Shown here one piece after another: positions 10,068-17,979 of a stretch of 64,000 nt of DNA. Each line of letters starts with the position of its first letter. Position 1 is the first letter of the stretch. The stretch is from Litorivicinus sp. (GTDB lineage Bacteria; Pseudomonadota; Gammaproteobacteria; Pseudomonadales; Litorivicinaceae): NCBI GenBank assembly GCA_018401755.1, contig JAGYKJ010000002.1, positions 116,722 to 180,721 of the forward strand, given 5' to 3'. Below the pieces are notes generated by a model that saw only the letters and a list, made by a program, of their open reading frames with translations, had not been told where the DNA came from and searched no databases. The translations under genes and the position numbers were made by a program.

Positions 10068-10916
10068 AAGTGTCACCACGAGATTATCAATCAGCCGTGC
10101 TCGACCCAGTCGTGCTGCCACTAAGACCACTGCACGGGTCGCATTGAGCGAGCTTTGGGTGAGATCATCGGCATTCCGAATTTCTAAGTAATCAAGTGCA
10201 AATCCAGCACCCTTCAGGCGAGCCTCCACGGCACGTACGCTGGCCGCGACACCTGTGTCTGTGCGTAATGCAGAAGCGATCTCTGTGAGGCCTTGATAGA
10301 GCAAGGCGGCCGTGTGACGTTCTGACTCGGATAAGTAGGCATTGCGACTGCTCATGGCAAGCCCCGAAGGCTCTCGGGTCGTATCGTGGCCGACGATCTC
10401 AACTGGCATCAGGAGGTCAGCGACCATGGTGTTGATGACCTGCAGCTGTTGATAGTCCTTGTTACCAAAGACGGCCACATCGGGCCGCACGATATTCAGC
10501 AGCTTATTGACGACCGTCGCCACCCCTTTAAAGTGACCAGGGCGATGCTGTCCACACAGAATAGTAGAGAGGCTCGGAATATCGATTTCCGTATTGACCC
10601 CTTTGGGATAGACCTCCCGAACCGTGGGTGCAAAGACCACCGAGCATCCTGTGCCTGTGAGTGCCTCAGTGTCTGCCGAGAGTGTGCGTGGGTAAGCGTC
10701 ATAGTCCTCATTCGGACCAAACTGCATGGGGTTGACGAAGATGCTGACAACAACACGATCGGTCAGCTCAGCAGCCCGAGTGACGAGATCAAGGTGACCT
10801 TGATGCAGATTACCCATGGTCGGGACGCACCCAATGCGTTGCCCGCGCGCGCGCGCCTGATCGAGCTGATCGCGTAACTCAGCGACCGTGGTAATGATCT
10901 GTGGCTTAGTCGACAA
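10050..10916 (-). CDS. panC: pantothenate synthetase
   Basis: Joins pantoate and beta-alanine with ATP to make pantothenate. The 288-residue protein has VPTMGNLHQGHLDLV (ATP-binding HxGH), VVSIFVNPMQFG, RPDVAVFGNKDYQQL and GLAMSSRNAYLS. The start is TTG 10916, six bases after GGAG and overlapping the end of panB by 11 bases. This gives the family length, whereas the longer open frame runs inside panB. Last gene of the pcnB-folK-panB-panC unit. Confidence 0.94.
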   Translation of the reverse strand: MSTKPQIITTVAELRDQLDQARARGQRIGCVPTMGNLHQGHLDLVTRAAELTDRVVVSIFVNPMQFGPNEDYDAYPRTLSADTEALTGTGCSVVFAPTVREVYPKGVNTEIDIPSLSTILCGQHRPGHFKGVATVVNKLLNIVRPDVAVFGNKDYQQLQVINTMVADLLMPVEIVGHDTTREPSGLAMSSRNAYLSESERHTAALLYQGLTEIASALRTDTGVAASVRAVEARLKGAGFALDYLEIRNADDLTQSSLNATRAVVLVAARLGRARLIDNLVVTLKKSPD

Positions 10917-11706
10917 AGCAGTGCTCCGGTGCTGGATAGGCTCCTGATTTGACTGCCTGATCGAAAGCGGACAGTGCGGCCTGGATGGATGCTGATCCGG
11001 ACAGAAAATTCTGCACAAAGCGCGCCGGTTTCCCTGGCGTAATCCCTAAAAGATCGTGTAAGACGAGTACTTGCGCGGTCGTCTCGGGGCCTGCACCGAT
11101 GCCGACCACGGGTGCTTGGGTGACTGCCATAATCCGTGCAGTGACGTGATTTGGGACGCATTCGAGCAGTAACATGTCGGCTCCCGCTGCATCCAACGCC
11201 TGTGCATCTGCAACCAACTGATCTGCAATTGCCTGCGTGCGCCCTTGGACCTTATAGCCACCAAAGCGATTGACAAACTGTGGGGTGAGTCCCAAATGGC
11301 AACACACAGGAACCCCTTGGTCGGCGAGGCGTTGTACTTGCCCGAGTAATTGGGCACCACCTTCAAGTTTGATCATCTGTGCACCGGCTTGCATCAGTAA
11401 GCGCGCGCTTCGCATCGTGTCTTCCAGTGTTGCGGCCGCCATAAAGGGCATGTCTGCAATCACAAAAGCACGTGGTTTGGTTCGCGTAACACAGGCCGTG
11501 TGATAGACCATCTGTTCCAGAGTGACCGGTAAGGTTGAGTCGTGACCTTGCAAGACCATCCCCAGCGAGTCACCAACCAAAAGCGAGTCAATGCCCGCAT
11601 CACTGGACAATTGCGCAAAACAGGCATCGTAGGCGGTGACCATGCTAAAGCGTGTGCCAGCCGCGCGATGCGCCTTTAAGTGGGAAAGTGAAACGTGGTG
11701 GTGCAT
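10906..11706 (-). CDS. panB: 3-methyl-2-oxobutanoate hydroxymethyltransferase
   Basis: First committed step of pantothenate synthesis: transfers a hydroxymethyl group from methylene-THF to ketoisovalerate. It has MVTAYDACFAQL, LLVGDSLGMVLQGHDSTLPVTL, the catalytic-region KLEGG and CHLGLTPQ. The ATG at 11706 aligns with the E. coli N terminus and follows AGGGA; ATG 11712 is a close alternative and an upstream TTG is less likely. The product is 266 residues and is coupled to panC. Confidence 0.95.
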   Translation of the reverse strand: MHHHVSLSHLKAHRAAGTRFSMVTAYDACFAQLSSDAGIDSLLVGDSLGMVLQGHDSTLPVTLEQMVYHTACVTRTKPRAFVIADMPFMAAATLEDTMRSARLLMQAGAQMIKLEGGAQLLGQVQRLADQGVPVCCHLGLTPQFVNRFGGYKVQGRTQAIADQLVADAQALDAAGADMLLLECVPNHVTARIMAVTQAPVVGIGAGPETTAQVLVLHDLLGITPGKPARFVQNFLSGSASIQAALSAFDQAVKSGAYPAPEHCFVD

Positions 11707-11736
11707 GGGCATCCCTATCCAAGGTGTCACGGCCAA

Positions 11737-12219
11737 TTAGGCCAGAAGTTCCAATCCAGCGTCATCGTAGCGACTTCGGTCGATGGGGTCACCTGTGGGC
11801 GTCTCGCCATTTGGGCGGAGAGTCAACAGTGGAATCATCACAAAGCCACGGCGAAGCGCTTCGGGATGCGGGATCTGTAGGCGTGCAGAGTTGAGGTGTA
11901 CATTGCCGTAATACAGAATATCGACATCCAAGGTGCGTGGGCCCCAGTGGATCGTGCGTTCTCGACCATGTCTGCGCTCCAGCGCTTGGCAGTGATCCAG
12001 TAATGCGTCTGGCGCGAGGGTTGTGTACCCGCAGACCACGGCATTAATGAAATCAGGCTGCGCCACCGGGCCGACCGGTCGGGTCCGGTAGAGGGGCGAG
12101 GCGCGATAATCCGACAGCAGCTCGGCAAGCTCTTGCATGGCTCGTAGCACCTGATCACGGGGATCCGCCAGATTGGCGCCGAGACCGAGATAGACTTCAG
12201 TCTTCGCGGGGTCGGGCAT
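11737..12219 (-). CDS. folK: 2-amino-4-hydroxy-6-hydroxymethyldihydropteridine pyrophosphokinase
   Basis: Transfers pyrophosphate from ATP to hydroxymethyl-dihydropterin in folate synthesis. The 160-residue protein carries VYLGLGANL near the start, SPLYRTRPVGPVAQPDFINAV, and the HPPK signature WGPRTLDVDILYYG followed by IPHPEALRRGFVMIPL. Its start lies 23 bases inside the end of pcnB. The pcnB-folk-panBC order is that of Pseudomonas and E. coli relatives. Confidence 0.96.
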   Translation of the reverse strand: MPDPAKTEVYLGLGANLADPRDQVLRAMQELAELLSDYRASPLYRTRPVGPVAQPDFINAVVCGYTTLAPDALLDHCQALERRHGRERTIHWGPRTLDVDILYYGNVHLNSARLQIPHPEALRRGFVMIPLLTLRPNGETPTGDPIDRSRYDDAGLELLA

Positions 12220-13567
12220 TCGGGCGACGGCGACGGCGTGGCTTGGACGCGGCGTCTTCTGTGTGCTCAGGGGGGTGTTCCCGGACCTCTGCGATCAGTG
12301 CACGGCGCTTCGCGTCATCGGCGACTTGATAGGCTGTCCACCAGGTGCCTAGACCTGGCGGTAATTCGCCAGATTCTTCGCGGAGTAGCAAAAAGTCATA
12401 GCCGGCACGAAAACGTGGGTGACTCAAGGTCGAGTCGGGGCGGCGTCCGTCGCGCCGTTCAAGCTTCGCTTGCAGTTCCCAAATCTCACGAATGCCCTGG
12501 GTAAACCGCTTCGGGATGGCGACATAGGCTTGATTTCGGTCGATGGTTTCGGATCCAGCAATGGCGAGCGCTTGTGCCCGTGGATTGCCTTCGGCTTCCC
12601 GTTCTTGCCAGCGTTGGTGCACAGACGGCCAGTAAATCGCGGCATACAAAAAGGCGGGCGTCACAGATTTCCCGGCATTGAGTCGTGCATCGGTATTGGT
12701 CAACGCGATATCAATCAGTCGGGCATAGTGCGGATCGTCGCCACGGCTGAGGAGAGTCTCGGTTTCTGGGAATAACTGGCCAAACAAACCATACTCTCGT
12801 AAGCAGTGATAGGTCGCCCGGCCATAGCCGGCTTGTAACAGTTTCAAGACTTCATCAAACAGCCGAGAGGCTGATACGTCACGCAGTAAGCCCGCTAACT
12901 GTCGGATCGGTGCGGCGGTTGCTGGATCGAGATTCAGTTTGAGCTTGCCCACAAAACGGGCTGCACGCAGCATCCGTACTGGATCTTCGCGGTAACGGGT
13001 TGCTGGATCGCCAATAATCCGAATGATGTGATCTTCCAAATCATCATACCCACCGACAAAGTCGATCACATGATGGGTTTTGGGGTCGTAGTACAGGGCA
13101 TTCATGGTGAAGTCGCGCCGAACCGCGTCGTCTTCAACGGTCCCAAACACATTGTCGCGAACCAGCATTCCCTGGGCATTGGTTTGTTGATGGTGGCTGT
13201 CTTCGGAGCGACCACGGAAGGTGGTGACTTCAACGATCTCTGGACCCATCCGTACGTGCACGATTTGGAAGCGCCGACCGACTGCTCGGGCACGCTTAAA
13301 GAGTGCTTCAATCTGGGCCGGCGTGGCATTGGTAGCCACATCAAAATCTTTGGGATGTTTATCCAACAGGAGATCTCGGATACCCCCGCCCACTAAATAG
13401 GCTTGAAAACCCGCGTTTTGCAGGGTTTCGATCACGCGAAGGGAGCCCGGCGATAAATCCGCATGCTGGATGCCGTGGTATTCCTGCGTAATGTCATCAC
13501 GAAACACCTCAATGGGTGCGGCAGGCGGTGGCGGTGCCACCAGACGTTTAGTAAATTTTGAGAACAT
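12197..13567 (-). CDS. pcnB: poly(A) polymerase I
   Basis: Adds 3' poly(A) tails that promote RNA decay. The 456-residue protein has the nucleotidyltransferase core YLVGGGIRDLLLDKHPKDFDVAT with its two catalytic Asp residues. The Y-family RNA-binding segment RRDFTMNALYYDP and DPVRMLRAARF follow, and the basic C-terminal tail (KPRRRRRP) is typical of PcnB rather than CCA transferase. It starts 48 bases downstream of the CrcZ-like RNA terminator, matching the Pseudomonas order crcZ-pcnB. Confidence 0.96.
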   Translation of the reverse strand: MFSKFTKRLVAPPPPAAPIEVFRDDITQEYHGIQHADLSPGSLRVIETLQNAGFQAYLVGGGIRDLLLDKHPKDFDVATNATPAQIEALFKRARAVGRRFQIVHVRMGPEIVEVTTFRGRSEDSHHQQTNAQGMLVRDNVFGTVEDDAVRRDFTMNALYYDPKTHHVIDFVGGYDDLEDHIIRIIGDPATRYREDPVRMLRAARFVGKLKLNLDPATAAPIRQLAGLLRDVSASRLFDEVLKLLQAGYGRATYHCLREYGLFGQLFPETETLLSRGDDPHYARLIDIALTNTDARLNAGKSVTPAFLYAAIYWPSVHQRWQEREAEGNPRAQALAIAGSETIDRNQAYVAIPKRFTQGIREIWELQAKLERRDGRRPDSTLSHPRFRAGYDFLLLREESGELPPGLGTWWTAYQVADDAKRRALIAEVREHPPEHTEDAASKPRRRRRPNARPRED

Positions 13568-13614
13568 CGGTATCCGGGCCAGTCAATGCGGATAGAGTGT
13601 ACCAGAGCAGGGCA

Positions 13615-13639
13615 ATAAAAAAGGGCCTAAGGCCCTTTT
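13615..13639 (-). terminator. terminator of the CrcZ-like RNA
   Basis: On the minus strand, AAAAGGGCC (13639-13631), a TTA loop and GGCCCTTTT (13627-13619) form a perfect 9-bp stem followed by a run of T's. It ends the RNA read from 13896 and insulates pcnB. Confidence 0.88.
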
Positions 13640-13896
13640 GTAACATGTCTTTCGTTATTCTTATTCGAGACACTTTTTTTCGAAATTACCATTCACTATG
13701 CAATCTAAACTCTAGGCCTTAATTCCACTAAGGCTGAGACCATTTGACCTGTACCGGCCTTCTTATTATTCGGTCTTGGGATGCCTCCTGCATTCCCAAA
13801 GTTCAGTTCTCACAGTGAACCGTACTCTCATCCGGCGTGCTGTTATTATTGTCTTGCCGCAACACGTTCTCGCTTATTGCTTTTATGGCGAACGCT
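13615..13896 (-). ncRNA. crcZ: CrcZ-like small RNA (predicted)
   Basis: Predicted RNA of about 280 nt between the CbrB-type regulator and pcnB, the exact location of crcZ in Pseudomonas. There, CrcZ sequesters the Hfq/Crc repression complex through repeated AAYAAYAA (CA) motifs. On the minus strand, two perfect motifs AATAATAA lie at 13850-13843 and 13770-13763. Two more A-rich stretches lie near 13885-13875 (AAAAGCAATAA) and 13665-13650 (AATAAGAATAACGAA). Several motifs fall in loops of short stems such as GACC/GGTC around the second. A -24/-12 promoter precedes it and a strong terminator ends it. No open frame here looks coding. Shorter than Pseudomonas CrcZ (about 400 nt); the 5' end is inferred from the promoter. 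Confidence 0.8.
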
Positions 13897-13905
13897 TACA
13901 ATGGA

Positions 13906-13921
13906 AGCATCTTCTGTGCCA
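13906..13921 (-). promoter_or_regulatory. sigma-54 (-24/-12) promoter for the CrcZ-like RNA
   Basis: Reading the minus strand, TGGCAC (13921-13916), five bases, then ATGCT (13910-13906). The GG and GC doublets are separated by ten bases as RpoN requires; only the first T of TTGCT differs. The regulator gene just upstream encodes an intact sigma-54 activator. Confidence 0.75.
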
Positions 13922-13970
13922 CCTTGGTGCGGTGCACCTAAGGGCTTGCTATAGATCAATTTTTTTATTC

Positions 13971-13997
13971 CCATTATGGTGCAAAGCAACATAATGG
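13971..13997. repeat. 8-bp inverted repeat between cbrB and the sigma-54 promoter
   Basis: CCATTATG (13971-13978) and CATAATGG (13990-13997) are perfect arms with an 11-bp spacer. On the minus strand it is followed by an A-run rather than a T-run, so it is not a normal terminator for the regulator gene. It lies at about -75 to -100 from the predicted RNA start. A nearby stretch ATCAATTTTTTT resembles an IHF site weakly. Confidence 0.4.
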
Positions 13998-14018
13998 ATC
14001 GTTTCGACACACCAATGT

Positions 14019-14052
14019 GTTACTAAAAGTAAATAATGTAGTGAAAGGTAAC
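14019..14052 (-). promoter_or_regulatory. candidate upstream activator sites (GTTAC / GTAAC)
   Basis: On the minus strand, GTTAC (14052-14048) and GTAAC (14023-14019) form inverted half-sites 24 bp apart, about 120-155 bp before the predicted RNA start. That is the distance usual for enhancer sites of sigma-54 activators. GTTAC/GTAAC-type half-sites have been described for CbrB in Pseudomonas, as I recall. The spacing here is longer than I would expect, so this is tentative. Confidence 0.4.
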
Positions 14053-14058
14053 TAAGAC

Positions 14059-15381
14059 TTAGGGTGATTCGTCATCCGATTTCCGTCTCGGAATTCCCAA
14101 ACGTTGTCGCCGCTCCCACAGGCTTTTACGACTGATCCCCAGTCGCTTCGCCAGCTCGGTTTCGCTCAGTTGATCCTGATGAGACATCACAAAGTGCTGA
14201 AAATAATCTTCAAGGGACATGGTGGGGCGCTCAGAGAGCGTCCGCTGGGTGCCACCCACAAACTGAATGGGCCGCCCCTGAATCCCCAAATCGTCAGGAT
14301 GAATGTGGGCTGACTCAGCAAGCACCGCCGCCCGTTCGACCGCATTTTGTAATTCGCGCACATTGCCGGGCCACGGATGGGCGGCGATGGCCTGACGGGC
14401 ATCCTCTGTCCAGCGGAGCTCTGGCCGCTTTAAACGCCCGCGGACCTGCTCCAAAAAAGCGTCGGCAAGTAACACCACATCCTGGTCACGTTCGCGTAAC
14501 GGGGGACAATTGAGGGCAATGACGTTCAATCGATAATAGAGGTCATCACGGAACCGGCCCCGTTGCACCATATCGATCAGGTCGCGATGGGTGGCGGCGA
14601 TCAGTCGCACATTGACATGGGTGCGCTCGGTCGAGCCCACTCGACGAATCTCACCTTCTTGCAGCACTCGAAGCAGACGTGCCTGAGCTTCCAGTGGAAG
14701 CTCGCCGATCTCATCTAAAAATAGGGTGGATGCATCGGCGGCTTCGATCAGGCCCGCCCGGTCCGAAGAGGCCCCGGTGAACGCCCCTTTCACATGACCA
14801 AAGAGTTCGGCTTCAATCAAGCTCTCAGGGATGGCAGCACAGTTCACCGAGATCATTTCGCGGCCATGACGGCTGCTTGCGTGATGAATGGCTTGTGCGA
14901 CCAGCTCTTTTCCGGTCCCTGATTCACCGCCGATCAAGACCGTGGTATCCAGCGGAGCCACCCGTAAAATTTGCTTCCGAAGCCGACCCATGACCTCGGA
15001 CTGACCAAGCATGGTCTTTGCTAACGGATCCAGCGCGTCAGTGGCCGGGACGGCGCGCTCCATGGTGCGCAGCAGTTCGTGTGCGTCGATGGGTTTGATC
15101 AAGCAATCAAAGGCACCTTGTCGCATCGCGACCACGCCCTGTTGAATGCCTGCTTGGCTGACCATCAGGATCACAGGGTGCGGTTTAAAGGGGTCGATTA
15201 ACTCTAAACCGGATTCTTGATTGAGCCGTAGTTCTGCTAAGACGGCATCCACCTGGCCACGATATTGCCAAGCATCTGCCAGACAAGGCACGGTCGTCAC
15301 GGTGTGTCCACCGTGCTCGAGGTTGTAGGCAAGCGACTTTTTGACGATCGCTTCATCGGTCACAAGAAGAATGCGGGCCAT
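14059..15381 (-). CDS. cbrB: CbrB-type sigma-54 activator with altered receiver domain
   Basis: NtrC-family regulator of 440 residues. The receiver domain (1-110) keeps Asp9 and Lys96 (LIKP), but at the phosphoacceptor position Glu50 (VLAELRL) replaces the Asp of SDLRLPG in Pseudomonas CbrB. The acidic pair is reduced to T8-D9. The AAA+ domain (about 125-355) is intact: GESGTGKE, GAFTGA (sigma-54 contact), LFLDEIGELP and the arginine-finger region. The C-terminal helix-turn-helix reads ETELAKRLGISRKSLWERRQRLG. The ATG at 15381 is preceded by GGA at a proper distance; a longer frame enters gluQ. Its place between gluQ and pcnB matches cbrB, but no cbrA kinase gene is present; only 38 bases separate it from gluQ. 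Probably active without phosphorylation. Confidence 0.88.
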   Translation of the reverse strand: MARILLVTDEAIVKKSLAYNLEHGGHTVTTVPCLADAWQYRGQVDAVLAELRLNQESGLELIDPFKPHPVILMVSQAGIQQGVVAMRQGAFDCLIKPIDAHELLRTMERAVPATDALDPLAKTMLGQSEVMGRLRKQILRVAPLDTTVLIGGESGTGKELVAQAIHHASSRHGREMISVNCAAIPESLIEAELFGHVKGAFTGASSDRAGLIEAADASTLFLDEIGELPLEAQARLLRVLQEGEIRRVGSTERTHVNVRLIAATHRDLIDMVQRGRFRDDLYYRLNVIALNCPPLRERDQDVVLLADAFLEQVRGRLKRPELRWTEDARQAIAAHPWPGNVRELQNAVERAAVLAESAHIHPDDLGIQGRPIQFVGGTQRTLSERPTMSLEDYFQHFVMSHQDQLSETELAKRLGISRKSLWERRQRLGIPRRKSDDESP

Positions 15382-15419
15382 GGCTGTTCCGTTATTTTCC
15401 GAAAGTGTAACCCGATTAC

Positions 15420-16286
15420 TCAGGCGATGGGGATGTTCTGACGCATCTTGGGCCACCAGCTGGTCACGTCTCCTTGTGCCAGCCACCAATCCAGCCAATC
15501 TGGGATTGGAACGCCTGCATCGGGTGGCTCTGGGCGTTCCAAGATGGTTGCGAGTTGCCTAAATACCTGACCAGGTTGGCGAGGATTGATACCTGGCGCC
15601 CCATGTTGTTTCGAGAGTTTGTCACCCTGATGGCCAACCAGAACGGGAAAGTGTCCGTAGGTCGGTGGCGTGAGATGCAAGTGATGCATCAGATGCCGCT
15701 GCCAGAGAGTGGATTCCAGTAAGTCGACTCCCCGGATCACGTGGGTGATCTGATCCATCGCGTCGTCGACGGTACAGGCCAATTGGTAGGCATAGAGTCC
15801 ATCGGTTCGCCGAATGATCGGGTCGCCAGGGTGGGGATACATGCAGTGGCCCATGATGATGTCATCGAGTGTGCACTGAAGACTGGCGCAGTCCACCCGA
15901 ATCGCGCCTTGGAGGGGAAGTGACCTGCCTAAGCGTCGCCGACAGGTGCCAGCATAGGGACCTGGGGCGCGTGATTTTCGTGAGCAGGTGCAGTGGTAGG
16001 CATGCGCACTGAGTTGCGCGAAGGCCTCGCCATAGGCAATGATCCGATCTGATTGATAGACAATCGGGGTATCGGAAGTCAGCCCAAAGGCAGCGAGCGT
16101 GGCAATAATCGCGTCCGACCACTGCGGATCACAGCGCTGCGCATCCAGGTCATCGATCCGAATTGACCAGCGTCCACAATGCTGTCGTGCGTGCACCCAG
16201 CTGACCAGGGCTGCAAATAACGACCCCAGATGCAGAGGGCCGGTGGGCGAGGGGGCGAAGCGCCCACGGTATGCGTGGACGCGCAT
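15420..16286 (-). CDS. gluQ: glutamyl-queuosine tRNA(Asp) synthetase
   Basis: Attaches glutamate to queuosine-34 of tRNA(Asp). It is a truncated GluRS paralogue without the anticodon-binding domain. In 288 residues: GRFAPSPTGPLHLGSL (HIGH-like), IRIDDLDAQRC, four zinc ligands in YHCTCSR and YAGTCRRR, and KLSKQ as the KMSKS motif. It lies two bases after dksA, with which it is usually linked in gammaproteobacteria. Confidence 0.95.
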   Translation of the reverse strand: MRVHAYRGRFAPSPTGPLHLGSLFAALVSWVHARQHCGRWSIRIDDLDAQRCDPQWSDAIIATLAAFGLTSDTPIVYQSDRIIAYGEAFAQLSAHAYHCTCSRKSRAPGPYAGTCRRRLGRSLPLQGAIRVDCASLQCTLDDIIMGHCMYPHPGDPIIRRTDGLYAYQLACTVDDAMDQITHVIRGVDLLESTLWQRHLMHHLHLTPPTYGHFPVLVGHQGDKLSKQHGAPGINPRQPGQVFRQLATILERPEPPDAGVPIPDWLDWWLAQGDVTSWWPKMRQNIPIA

Positions 16287-16288
16287 CC

Positions 16289-16723
16289 TTAGGCGCCGGT
16301 CTGGCGTTCCTTGAGTTCATCGAGCGTTTTACAATCCACGCACTGGGTGGCTGTGGGGCGCGCCTCAAGGCGGCGTAACCCAATTTCCACACCACAGGTC
16401 TCGCAGAATCCGTAATCGTCGCTGTCAATCGCCTCAAGGGTTTTATCGATCTTTTTGATCAACTTCCGTTCCCGGTCCCGTGTGCGTAATTCCAAACTGA
16501 ACTCTTCTTCTTGTGTGGCCCGATCGGCAGGGTCGGCAAAGTTTGCTGCCTCTTCCTTCATGTGAGAGACGGTACGGTCCACCTCTTCCATCAGATTGAG
16601 TTTCCACTGATTGAGGATGCGTGTGAAATGGGCACGCATGGTCTCGCTCATGTACTCTTCACCCTCTGCTGCTGAGTAGGGCTCAACGTACCCAAGCAAG
16701 GATTCGCGTTGCTTCGTTGCCAT
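16289..16723 (-). CDS. dksA: RNA polymerase-binding transcription factor DksA
   Basis: Binds the RNA polymerase secondary channel and works with ppGpp to control rRNA and amino-acid promoters. The 144-residue protein has a coiled coil with the Asp pair (FADPADRATQEEEF) and a C-terminal zinc finger CETCGVEIG...CVDC, with all four Cys ligands. The basic tip KLIKKIDKTLEAID is standard. It is first in the dksA-gluQ-cbrB unit. Confidence 0.97.
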   Translation of the reverse strand: MATKQRESLLGYVEPYSAAEGEEYMSETMRAHFTRILNQWKLNLMEEVDRTVSHMKEEAANFADPADRATQEEEFSLELRTRDRERKLIKKIDKTLEAIDSDDYGFCETCGVEIGLRRLEARPTATQCVDCKTLDELKERQTGA

Positions 16724-16809
16724 CGTGGCTGAACTCCCGGTGATGTGAGACGCGGAAAATTAGCAGAACATTGCCATCAGTACCACCATCCTCTCGGAGG
16801 AGTTGTTGA

Positions 16810-17979
16810 ATGGGTGATAAGACGCCTGCAATCTCGCGCCGTGTTGCGGAGATTCCGCCCTTTTATGTCATGGACATTGTCCGTCGTGCGCAGCGACTCG
16901 AGGCAGCCGGTCGCGATGTCATTCATTTGGAAGTTGGGGAACCCGACTTTGCCACGCCACCCGATGTTCTTGCAGCTGGAACAGCGGCCTTAGCGATGGG
17001 ACGGACGCGCTACACCGAGTCACAAGGGTTGCCTGAGTTGCGTCGAGCCATTGCGACGCGGTATCAACAGACCCAAGGTGTCCAGGTTGATCCGGATCGG
17101 ATTCAGGTGACAGCAGGGGCATCCGGTGCCCTGTTACTTGCGACTGCGGTGAGCCTAGATCCAGGCGAAGGGTTATTGATGGCGGATCCTGGATATCCCT
17201 GTAATCCCTGGTTTGCGAAGACTGTGGGTGCGTCTGTGCATCGACTCACAACCACGGTTGCAACAGCCTTCCATCCAACACGGATGCAGTGCGAGGCCGA
17301 GGCAACAGAGCATGATCGTGCGTTATTACTGGCCCATCCAGCGAACCCGACTGGTCTTGCTGTGCCGTCTCGCGCTCTGGTCGAGATGTTGGCCTGGTGT
17401 ACAGAGACTCAGCGGACAGCAATTGTCGATGAGATCTATTTTGATTTGCTATTTAACCCAGGTCACCCAGGGAGTTTGCACTTTGGTTCGGCGCATTGGG
17501 TGATAGGGAGCTTCTCGAAGACCTTCAATATGACAGGCTGGCGGCTGGGCTGGGCGATTGTTCCCGAAGGTGCTGTTGAGGCCACGACCAAGCTGGCGCA
17601 GCATCTATTCATTAGTCCACCGAGTGTCGCGCAATATGCGGCCTTGGGATGTTTTACCGAAGACACGGCGCGTTTGGTCAGGCAGCGACGCGCGGAGTTG
17701 GCCGCTCGTCGCGATCAGTTGGTGCCTGCGTTGAAGGCACTGGGGTTTGCCGTCCCGGTGTTCCCGGATGGGGCCTTCTATGTGTTTGCGGATGCATGCC
17801 GCTGGACCTCGGACAGCCGAGCCTGGTGCTTAGAGATCCTAGACGCCACCGGGGTTGCGATGACACCAGGGGTGGATTTCAGTGATCGACTGTCTCCAAC
17901 CTGGATTCGGATTGCCTACACACAGCCTTGGGATCGACTCGAAGATGCGCTAAATCGCTTGGCGGGTGTGCTGCGATGA
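16810..17979 (+). CDS. class I/II PLP-dependent aminotransferase
   Basis: Aspartate-aminotransferase-fold enzyme of 389 residues; the substrate is not identifiable. Visible are LEVGEPDFATP, ANPTG (HPANPTGL), the cofactor-binding DEIYFDLLF and the Schiff-base lysine in SFSKTFNMTGWRLGW. The C-terminal IRIAYTQP holds the carboxylate-binding Arg. GGAGGAG precedes the ATG. It is divergent from dksA and overlaps sfsA by ATGA. A gene of this family sits beside dksA in Pseudomonas too, so the linkage is old, though its role is not known. Confidence 0.9.
   Translation: MGDKTPAISRRVAEIPPFYVMDIVRRAQRLEAAGRDVIHLEVGEPDFATPPDVLAAGTAALAMGRTRYTESQGLPELRRAIATRYQQTQGVQVDPDRIQVTAGASGALLLATAVSLDPGEGLLMADPGYPCNPWFAKTVGASVHRLTTTVATAFHPTRMQCEAEATEHDRALLLAHPANPTGLAVPSRALVEMLAWCTETQRTAIVDEIYFDLLFNPGHPGSLHFGSAHWVIGSFSKTFNMTGWRLGWAIVPEGAVEATTKLAQHLFISPPSVAQYAALGCFTEDTARLVRQRRAELAARRDQLVPALKALGFAVPVFPDGAFYVFADACRWTSDSRAWCLEILDATGVAMTPGVDFSDRLSPTWIRIAYTQPWDRLEDALNRLAGVLR

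Noticed and set aside
13811..13830. Minus-strand GAGTACGGTTC resembling part of a group II intron domain V
   Set aside because: The rest of domain V and any intron-encoded protein are missing, and the location and motifs fit CrcZ better.
13776..13994. 72-codon plus-strand open frame between pcnB and cbrB
   Set aside because: No ribosome site, unusual composition, and it runs antisense to the promoter and A-rich motifs of the CrcZ-like RNA.
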